From: Lunularia cruciata
Taxonomy: Eukaryota; Streptophyta; Marchantiopsida; Lunulariales; Lunulariaceae
DNA: 64,000 nucleotides
Assembly (NCBI GenBank): GCA_948567375.1
Contig: OX419759.1
Span: forward strand, 46,167,493 to 46,231,492
Reading direction: 5' to 3'
The notes beneath the pieces were generated by a model. That model did no database searches and was not told the origin of the DNA. It saw only the letters and a program-made list of their open reading frames with translations. Below, in pieces: positions 55,301 through 64,000 of the stretch (the stretch's first letter is position 1; the number at the start of each line of letters is the position of its first letter). Made by a program: the position numbers and the translations under genes.

Positions 55301-55904
55301 AAGCTATGTCGAAAGACATTGGTTTCCTCGAACAGTGGGCATCACAAGTGGATGGGGTCAGATTTAGATCCTATTAGGCAAGACCCAATAAGTGTGGAAT
55401 AATCACGGATGAAGTCTAGTCGTACCATCAATGAATGGATGTAAATTAGAAGTTCCAATGGAAGAGTGAACAGCCCTCCCGAGCAGCCACCATGAAGCCC
55501 TGATTGAAGTACTCAACTATTTGCTTGCCATGACTTCGGCCGAAATCTAATTTGTGAGATACTTCAAGTTACGTTACGTGGTCGCTTGAGCTATCCGTAA
55601 GTGGCACGGCTGAGATGCTGCACAGATTTCCTTTCGACAAACTAGCTTGTCTTGATAGGAAAGTTAGGGACTAGGAAGGACACGACAGCAAGCCAAAGGA
55701 GTCAACAGCTCTTGTGCTGATTTCAGTTCCGCATAAGGCAAAGAAAGAGGTTACAGGTGACATCATAAGATACGAAACCAATTCAGTACCCGCCGATTCG
55801 TGAAGGTAAAGTGAAGATACTTCTGGACAGGACCCAAGTAGACGCCGGATCTGTCACCTGGAATCCCGCGTGGAAAGTACGTTCTCCGGACCATTGTAGA
55901 ACGT

Positions 55905-56228
55905 GTGCTTCGCTATCCACTTTCACGAAAATTTCTCATAGGGCCAGTCACTGCTCCCGTGTCTGAGTACTGTATACCAGAAAAGGACGCCGTTGTCATC
56001 CAATCGGGCATGAAGTGGAAGCCCATTTACCCTCACGCTCAAGGACAATATGGAACCCAAGTGAAGTCATGTGCTTGTGCCCTAGACCAGTTTTGGTTAG
56101 TTAATGAACTGTCAGATGGAAAATATTTATTTAGCAAGAACAAGCCCCATAGTGGTAAATACCTACACTTTTCTCGAAGGACCCGTAAGGTAAGACGCGT
56201 GTGGTGCCTGGAACACAAGTTTGTGTAA
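55905..56228 (+). CDS. Unrecognised 107-codon ORF
   Basis: I do not recognise it. The frame begins MLRYPLSRKFLIGPV, has VSEYCIPEKDAVVIQSGMKW in the middle and a basic end (FSRRTRKVRRVW). It has no signal peptide or membrane segment. It could be a decayed coding fragment, since the residue composition looks protein-like, or a chance frame. Confidence 0.25.
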   Translation: MLRYPLSRKFLIGPVTAPVSEYCIPEKDAVVIQSGMKWKPIYPHAQGQYGTQVKSCACALDQFWLVNELSDGKYLFSKNKPHSGKYLHFSRRTRKVRRVWCLEHKFV

Positions 56229-56909
56229 ATATGATGATCAAAAGGTACGGAGAAAATCCTGTGAGAGTGGGAACTCGAGCTATAGAGGCTAAACTTAAAC
56301 CGGGTAAAGACTGTTGGGCCTACACAAACAGATCATTGGTGCATATGACGGTTGATACATTATGATGCATATGATGGTTGATAATTCTACAGAGATTTTG
56401 CACGTCACGAACTAGATTCCATGGAACATGCTGTAGCTCCCGGTCTGCTATGTTTCCACTGTGGTAAGCATTCCTACTTGTCATCTAGTTTTGTACCATG
56501 CCTCAGAAGATTCGCACGACAAATGATGATTTGTTGCCAAGTGGAGGAGGCTAGATTACGGAGAGAACACTCGAGTCAGATCATATGGAACTGAGTTCTA
56601 TCTTCTGACCATCACGATCACCAGACTCCAGTCCCCAAAACATCTTTAAACTATTGAGCGCATTGACAAGCATCCGTATAGGTTAAAACAAGGAAACAAT
56701 TCAATTACAAATTGTGCCCTTATTATTTTGTGGTAGTGACAAAATTTGACATGAAAACTGGAAACATATTACGGAAACAGCAAAGGAATACAAAAAAATC
56801 CTCTACCTCATAATTAAGCCTTAAGAATGACGAGCGCTAGAGCTAGCCTGACTGCACCTATGTATGCCTATAACTCTAGAAACTAAATTAAATCAGCTGG
56901 ATGGCTTCA

Positions 56910-59900
56910 TCATCTCCGTTGTGGAGCATTACTTTGGCGGCGAATAAAATTTCTCATCTCTTCATGCCTCTCTCCCTTGCCTACTAGCCTCTGAGTTGAC
57001 GGATCATCCCACAGAAGTGCGCCAATATCTCTGGCATAATTAACAACTGCTTCATATGTCTCCTGCGATGTGCAACGGAGCGTGACGACTCAATCAGTAA
57101 AAGCCATCAATTTTCTTCTGAATGTTATCTCCAGTAATGATACTAGAGGTGACCATATATGAAACGATCAAGTCTCGGTTGCATAAGTCGCATGACAAAT
57201 TCACAAAATTTCGGGAGTATACCCCTTGCGTCTGAGCTTCAGCATGGGGACTAAGTACAAAACGACAAAATGCAGAAAGAAAGCCTGTGCATGACTTACC
57301 GCGGTCGGGAAGTCTTTGTACATGTAGGACGGAGACATTTGTACACGGTTGCGATCATTTTCCCACAAGCGGATCTGTTTGATGCCAAGCGTATTATACA
57401 ATAGCACAATGCGCACTAAAACTATATTCAACAAAAGCTATTAGTCTCCTACACTTGCGACCTGCTATGCCCCACAAAATTACTCCAAGTTGTATACCAG
57501 TATTAGGGAGCATTGAATGCGAATAAGCCATTTGCATCTTGTCTGATATATAGACAAGAAACTCAATACAAAAACAACAGAAGCATAAGAGCTGGCCATA
57601 AACCTGATTTAGTATTGTTGTACTAGTAAGGGTACGGTTGATCATGTCCAGTAATTGTCCCTTTTCCTGTACATTAACTTCGTACCTGATCTGTGACTGT
57701 TTCTGGAACCACAGGAGTTTTCTTTGCAGCATGCGGATGTGCATGTTTAGACAAGAAGGTTACCAGCTGTAGCCAGAATATATAATATGTGAGCTCTCCG
57801 GTTGCATAGAAGCAAAGAATTCAGTAAAACATATGACATGCGAGCAAAACCGAAGGCCGATTGGAAGAAGGCTTTGTAGACCTGGTCTGAATTGATGCCA
57901 CTTGCAAACGCTGTGCTGACACTTTCTTTTGTCAGTGACCCGACCACAAGATTCGGTAACTGGTACTCCAACCTGGAGAATGTTCAAAGAGGAGCCTCTC
58001 AGTACGTTGTGCCACCTCCAAACTAGGGCTCCTACACTGGACATGCAGTAGAGATGATTGTGGAGATATTGATCTTGAACTAGGCACCTCCACATGGGCC
58101 CCCTCATCTTGTCATACCAGGAGAAGAGGTTGCCAAGTCTGCGACATCCGCAGCACTGCAGAAAAATACCTACTCTCACTTGTTTTGCTCTCCATTCTTT
58201 CTTCCAGGCCACCATGTCAAATCTCAGGACTAGACGGCCCAGAGTAATCAGGAGGAACACAAGACAAGAACACCAAGATTCTAAAATACTTTGTAACTAC
58301 AGAGGACACATGAGCATCATTCCCCAGCATCTTACCGGGTAAAAAGTCGTAAGATCTCAGATTGTAATTTTGAAGTTGTATAGGCATATATCCTGAAATT
58401 AGTCTCAACGACAACAAAGCCCTGGAATCGAAAATGCAGATAGTTAGAAGACCATTTGAGAGAAGAATGCTGCGGATCTTCACACTCATAGGACAACACA
58501 CATGTTTCTTGCCTTCGACGCGTTCTGAGACAAAAAGCATTCCTAAGCGATAGACCAGAGAATTCTTAGTCCTACCGAACTGGGAATTACCTGCACGGCA
58601 CTAACTGCTAAAAATTGGCTGAATATGATTTTTACAAGTGTCAGCATACAGCACACAACCTTTAAAATGTGAACCTTACCTCTCCAGGCTGAATACCAGA
58701 TGTTTCTGAGATGCTTGCTGAAAGATTGGATGCAAGCTTTGTTGGTATGAACCACTTGTCTCTTGTACCCTGTATCACAACTTATTTCAGCCATAGGCAT
58801 CTCCTAACGTTCCGAACTAAAACATTTGTGTAGTGGAATACAGAAGCCGTCGTAAACAACCCAGTTCCATACCCACGTCTGACTGGACATAGACATCTCC
58901 GAAAGTTCCGACCTAAGGCTTAGCCTGAATTTGGTAAGGATGTTGTAGCATGTCAAGCTCCCATATGTTTCACCTTTTAAGTCCAGAGAAAAACCCAGTA
59001 ACTATACAGTACTCATCACCAACCCCACAACCCCCCCGCCCAACAAACTGTAACAACTGTATAATTCCTATTCCACGGAAGATTCATATTTGTCATTTTT
59101 AGATCTAGAGACATGAAATTCATAATACAGACCAACATATGTGCGTGAAAGCTCGAACTTTCGTAGCAAGTAGAGATTCATGAGATTGAACATGGGTTAA
59201 CTGACCGACTGTATCTGCAGGACTCCGAGGGCAGCAAGCTCTTTGATAACATGTTGTTGCATTTGCGACAGGGAGTTGAGGTTGTAAGGCTGCCAGTAGA
59301 TAGGACAAACAGTATTAAAGCCGAGAACAGAGTCAGCTTTCCTACCCACAGCTACTTAGGTTTTGAAGTCAAGCATCTAACATCCATAAACGATGTTTGT
59401 ATGTTAGAGAGATAGATTTCCCCTAGGAAATCTCCACCATCTCCTGCTAAAGAACTCACCTCCCCAATATTGAGAAATCCAAGCTCGAGAAGGAAACTGA
59501 TTAGTTCTGCGCTATCCATCCCTCTGTCCTGCGACATGAGTGATAGCAATTAATTTCTGGGAAATGCTTTGGAATTTCAAACCATTTTAGGAGATACATA
59601 GTTGCTAAGAGATCCAGACGAGTAATGCATGAGACTTCAGTATCGCGATCTTCACCAGCTTGAATATGTATTTCCTTCACGGCGTAGGCTATGAGGAATC
59701 AGCATCAGATACTTTGTCGCTCCGCTTTCAAGGCGAAGTACAAAGCAGATGGACCTCTCTAATGCATGAAATGGGGGCACAAGGGCATACCTCTGCGGAC
59801 GCAACATATTCCCGAACTATCTGCCAAAGTTGAGAGTTTGTGTCCATTAACTGCAATAATTCACAAATACGTCCACACAGATACATCACGTCTACCCGTT

Positions 59901-62791
59901 AAAGGTCTCTTCCAAATGCTTGACCATAGATCGGAGGTGAGGTACAGGCCATTATGATTTGAGGATCAAACTAGTTTAAAACATTAGACAATTGCTAGTA
60001 ATTTCAGGTTATTATACAGTATCAGGCATCGAGATGCTCGTAGAGACTCCGGACTAACGTGAACAGGTATAGATAGATACTTTCGATCGTTACTGTCATC
60101 TTCAGTATTTCCAAACTGAGCTGGTGTTAGACTGTGGATCCTGCTCCTATGATTATTAAGGTTTGCGCAATAAGAAAAGCTGGAATTACCAGAAATTGAA
60201 ATCCGGCATCAGTGATCTTCGGTGGTTCTTTCCCCCTGCAAGCAACATTCACGACTATTTCAGTTTTATTTCCTTTAACCTACCTACCTTATATTCTCCA
60301 TTGACTGGCAACAAGCAGGCTTCTCCGCAATCTACCTATTGGGTGTCCACATAATCATCTGACAGCTTCTTTATGCAAGCATCTCAATTCAATGAAAGAA
60401 AGAATTGTAATAGGTCATCACAAGAAGCACCAGGTTACCATGAGCTTCATTTGCTCCAACCTCACTTCCACATGCTAGCCAACAGTTGATGCTTTGAGTG
60501 CCTTCAATGGTCAAATCTAATGAAGTTGAAGGGAAAGAAAGAGTCAAAAGAAGCCACTAACTTTGGTGCTGTTATGAGCCCTGCCCTCTGGAATGTCTGA
60601 GCCAGACCACTGTTCATTTGAACTGAAGGAGTTTCAGAGAAAGCTGTACTCACAAGTTGCAGCAAGACTGCCTGAAAAAACCCCCTTCAAACAACAGTTC
60701 TGTCAGCAAACCCCATCAACCATCACTTACTTTTTGTTAGAAGTTAGCCAGGAGGATTCCAAAGCAGCGTTGAACATCAACATTTACACTCAGCTACGAT
60801 ACTCAGCTAGACGAAGTAACTTCCAAGAAACGTTATCGTATCCAATAAACACGTTCAAAAATCAATTACAGTAAACAAAATACGCTTTAGGAACAGTCTA
60901 TTGCTGTTGATGTTGATATTAGCTTGCTCGTGGTATATTAACTTGATATTAGACGAAGATGTTCTGGTTCACAACTTGCTTGTAAAAGAGAAAATGTAGA
61001 ACTAAATTAACATTAGACATTCCAACATTATACAAAGAATCTGCATGATTGACAACACCAAAAAAGATAAGTCGACAGTCCTGACCTCCCACTGCTTCAT
61101 AGCATAATTCTCAAGATCCAGCAACGATGGTACTCTGGCTGCAAAACTTGCGGGGAGCGATTCCCTTGGGACACCTCCTCTACGTAAAGAAAAGCACCAT
61201 TCCAGGCGTACAGATGTAGGAGAAAAAGAGACAGGAGGACCAATCCAATTTAGTTGAAGTATATTAATCTCAAGCTGGAATTTCAAGCCGAGAAGTAAAC
61301 AAATATAAGAACATTCAGAACAAGAGAAGGGACTGAGAATCCTGGAATTTTTAGGTCGCTGAACATCCACTCTACAAGTTTACTTGCATTGAGTTCAAAA
61401 TTTTGATCCAAATTCAGGAAAGATGCATTGAGAAATTCACCCTGTTTTCAGAACTTCCTGCAATTGCTTCTGTAGCCTGGGGTTCAGCTTGTACGACGCT
61501 TCCTTCTTCCTACAGCCCCACTTGCCAAAGTTACAATGTGACTGTTTTCTACTAATCACAGTCCATGGATAAGAACCTGTAACAAGTACGTTTACATATA
61601 CAGTGTCGCCAATAAGCCAAATATGCAAGAGGCTGAGGATTACTGTAGAAAATCGGCTACTACCTTTCAGTTGCATCGATGAGAACTCGTAGCTGCTCAA
61701 GTTTGTCAACGGCGACTTTGTGCTTGTTCAGAGCATCAGGCAGCGCCCAGTCTTGCATTGATTTGCTTGTCACTGCAGATTCAACGTATAACAGTCGAAT
61801 CACGTACAGCTTTGCCAATGGTGGAAGAGACCTGAAACAGAAGCTTGCAGAGTTGATGGACATAGAATGGACTTTCAAGGGAAACAGAGGCCAAGCGACA
61901 GAGTAAAAGCAACAACGTCTATCCAGGAAGAAAACAAGAGAAAGATCACTTTTGCCAAAACAGACTAAAGAAACAGTGGTTAGTAACCAGCCTGATCGAA
62001 AAAAGACATTCAGGCATTTTTCTCAAAACCTGAAAGGAAATTTTTCGTAAAGGTTCTCCTAAGCAGGTTAATCCTAAACAGCCATGGTTTTGTGAGACTA
62101 TAAGCTCCTCAATTGCTTGTTAACCGCAGGCACATAACCTCCTACCTGTAGTAGTTTTCGAGTTTTAATTCTTTTAGTTAGCTTCTTTTAGTTAGCTTCA
62201 TCTTCATCTTTTAGTTAGCTTCCTTTGTCATGACTCGAACACAAGGCGAAGTAAAATTTGTCAGTCTTACCTTTGATACTCTCATAGCAGTGAACCAGAA
62301 ATAATCTTAGATCCGAAATAATTCTTTTTGAAGCCATTATAGCCTCCCTGATTATCTTCACATTCCAAACACAAGTTGGGGTAGAAGGACAGGATTCTGT
62401 TTGTTCAAAACTTTCGTTTAAAATTGTACTCATTGAGGATACTACATGATCGTCGCAGTGTGTCAATGGACTCGCAGTGGCAAGAATATCTCATGGAATG
62501 TGAGTGCTCACTTTCATCCGTTGAGGAAACCATCCCGCGACCTAGGGTTAACCCAAGCGCCGACACGGCGATTGCCGTAAACGAAATTCTAGCGATAAAT
62601 TTTCACGTCTACCATGGGAAGGATTTCACTGCTCCTGAATGAAGAACAACTGCGCGTCCGCAAGCTGAAGTTTAGTACCTTATAACAGCCTGACAGGTCC
62701 ATGGACTGCCGTAGAGGTCATCTAACTTGGCTGCAGGCAATGCTGCCACCATCTCCATAAAATTACGGGACACAACCCTGACATTAGGCAT
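56910..62791 (-). CDS. TFB2: TFIIH subunit 4 (TFB2/p52), 15 exons, intact
   Basis: TFB2/p52 is a core subunit of TFIIH. It anchors and stimulates the XPB helicase in transcription initiation and nucleotide excision repair in the nucleus. Exons (minus strand, 5' to 3'): 62,679-62,791; 61,664-61,831; 61,441-61,509; 61,086-61,179; 60,562-60,671; 60,190-60,235; 59,791-59,850; 59,460-59,528; 59,206-59,289; 58,680-58,769; 58,336-58,421; 57,882-57,972; 57,686-57,766; 57,300-57,374; 56,910-57,062. All introns are GT-AG, and the phases join to one frame of 462 codons plus TGA (Arabidopsis TFB2 is about 450). Landmarks: MPNVRVVSRNFMEMV start; RSLPPLAKLYVIRLLYVES; LDLENYAMKQWE; DAGFQFL; DRGMDSAELISFLLELGF; DKWFIPTKLASNLS; VVVETNFRIYAYT; YQLPNLVVGSLTKESV; DQIRLWENDRNRVQM (start of the C-terminal domain that binds TFB5/p8). 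No stop or frameshift was found. Splice sites were placed by eye from family similarity. Confidence 0.96.
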
Positions 62792-62956
62792 GTTTTCCAA
62801 CTCCTCTGATCGCTCCTGTCCCTCCCCCGACGCTAAAAACCCCAAATCCCAACTTCCAAGAGTATCAGCTCCAACAAAGCACTGAACAGACCGTCATCCG
62901 CATCCTGCTTGTCCCCAGCTGATAGCTTCCACACAACTAATCCATCGCAAACCAGA

Positions 62957-63268
62957 CGAAACGGATGCTCTGCTCACTGGCAGCAAGCTCATGCTCTAAA
63001 TCCTCTCCACTTCACTAATCGTTGCCCTCTCAGCTCTTCTCTCAGTGTGTACTGTAGTATGAATTGATCCAGCTTCGTCCTCCAGAATTAGCTTCAGAAT
63101 CCGTGCACACGATCCCGAAACGGATGCTCTGCTCACTGGCAGAAAGGCTCATGCTCTAAATCCTCTCCACTTCACTAATCGTTGCCCTCTCAGCTCTTCT
63201 CTCAGAGTGTACTGTAGTATGAATTGATACAGCTTCGTCCTCCAGAATTAGCTTCAGAATCCGTGCAC
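62957..63268. repeat. 159-bp tandem duplication upstream of TFB2
   Basis: CGAAACGGATGCTCTGC begins at 62,957 and again at 63,116. The two copies match over about 153 bases with only a few differences, so the duplication is young. It lies about 165-480 bases upstream of the TFB2 start codon and so probably falls in its promoter or 5' UTR. Confidence 0.93.
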
Positions 63269-63276
63269 CTTCTCCT

Positions 63277-63459
63277 TCACGAAACAGGAAGTACTGGTTG
63301 TCCCCAAATTCTTCCAGGCACCCTTACATGCTTTTTGAGGTGTACTTCCAATAAGAAAAGTTGAAGGACAGACAGGACTTTGGGCAGAAGATTTTCCTCC
63401 GTAAAGGTCGACTTGGCGAGAACGTCCAACGCGGCGCGGCGCGCCACGCTGGCGCTCAT
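63277..63459 (-). CDS. Unrecognised 60-codon ORF upstream of TFB2
   Basis: The frame begins MSASVARRAALDVLAKSTFT, then ENLLPKVLSVLQLFLLE, an amphipathic helix-like start that could resemble an organelle targeting region. The start region is very GC-rich (CGCGGCGCGGCGCGCC), as at plant gene starts. It may be the first exon of another minus-strand gene, an upstream ORF of the TFB2 transcript, or chance. No domain recognised. Confidence 0.25.
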   Translation of the reverse strand: MSASVARRAALDVLAKSTFTEENLLPKVLSVLQLFLLEVHLKKHVRVPGRIWGQPVLPVS

Positions 63460-63481
63460 TTTCTATCTCTCTATTGTCCAT

Positions 63482-64000
63482 GTCAGCGCTAGACTAGGAA
63501 CGTAAGAGAACGGACGTTCAGGATTCCGGTCATGTACAGAGTTGAAACTTCCTGTGTGCTAATTGCAAGAGTTGTCCCGGGAAAATTAACCTAAGCCAGA
63601 ATTGTGAACCGCGAGATTTTACTCTAGATTCTTAAAAAGAGAAAGAAGGCGACCACGTAGAAGGAACGAAGGATGGGAAGACCCCGTAGATTCTTAAAAT
63701 AACAATGTACTATATATTTAACGTTATAATATTTTTTTACTTTTTTACTTTTTTTTATATTTAAATCTAAAAGTGGATTAGATCCGTCAAATTTTTTTGG
63801 CTAAAAGTATGTACTGATTTTGGACCAAAAAATGGTAATGATCACTGCTGTGAGTTATTCTACTCTACCCCGATTAGAAAAATGTATTTCGTGTCATTAG
63901 AGAAAAAAAGTTTGAGTGCTGGAACTCTTGGAACAATTTCGCAGCGCTATGGAAGGATAGGAAGAGGCTCTATCGCCAACAGGACCCCTGGGAATTCTAT
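63482..64000. other. AT-rich right edge, nothing recognised
   Basis: Contains long T runs at 63,730-63,760 and no open frame of note. I see no feature here beyond low-complexity sequence. Confidence 0.6.

Larger units (their letters stand above)
54617..56909. other. 2.3-kb spacer between convergent genes
   Basis: Between profilin and TFB2. Apart from a tRNA-like fragment at 55,244-55,300 and one unrecognised frame at 55,905-56,228 I see no gene or transposon domain. Base composition is like that of the flanking genes. Confidence 0.5.

Noticed and set aside
62215-62466. 83-codon minus-strand ORF as a TFB2 exon
   Set aside because: It lies in the 847-bp first intron. Exon 1 and exon 2 join in phase without it and match the family with no gap.

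Overview
This window is nuclear DNA of a land plant. Three things show this: a plant-type profilin, a 15-exon TFIIH p52 gene that aligns along its length with plant TFB2 as I know it, and LTR retrotransposons primed by initiator tRNA-Met or a tRNA-Arg-like site. Introns are short (about 115-850 bp) and solo LTRs are common, which argues against a conifer and would suit a bryophyte, lycophyte or fern. I cannot name the species.

Layout. About 1-53.4 kb is a graveyard of nested, decayed LTR retrotransposons, nearly all Ty3/gypsy with one Ty1/copia. From left to right: two gypsy pol remnants (0.3-9 kb); a stretch without clear genes (9.4-11.7 kb); an LTR-like repeat with a coiled-coil ORF on the minus strand (11.7-13.9 kb); an unassigned, more GC-rich island (13.9-15.9 kb); a TATA box, a striking hairpin and a copia remnant (15.9-18.2 kb); a chromovirus-like gypsy on the minus strand (19.6-23.2 kb); another gypsy pol on the plus strand (23.2-25.2 kb); a second coiled-coil ORF (26.4-28.9 kb); a foldback structure (29.7-30.6 kb); LTRs and a second chromovirus (30.9-37.5 kb); a gag-only plus-strand element (37.5-38.9 kb); a large Tat-like element of about 11.5 kb with both LTRs and a 2.4-kb insertion (39.0-50.5 kb); then coiled-coil and LTR fragments to 53.4 kb. 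Every transposon ORF I checked has stops or frameshifts.

About 53.5-64 kb is gene space with higher GC. It holds an intronless intact profilin (53,988-54,386, plus strand) and a complete, intact TFIIH subunit TFB2/p52 gene (56,910-62,791, minus strand). I resolved TFB2 into 15 exons with GT-AG introns, giving 462 codons plus stop. The two genes converge on a 2.5-kb spacer that contains a tRNA-like fragment.

Most interesting signals: an LTR family with clustered heat-shock elements just upstream of its TATA box; three solo LTRs of one family, each with a 5-bp target-site duplication and each inside another element's pol; a long near-perfect hairpin about 95 bp downstream of a TATA box; coiled-coil ORFs that recur next to LTR-like sequence; and the intronless profilin.
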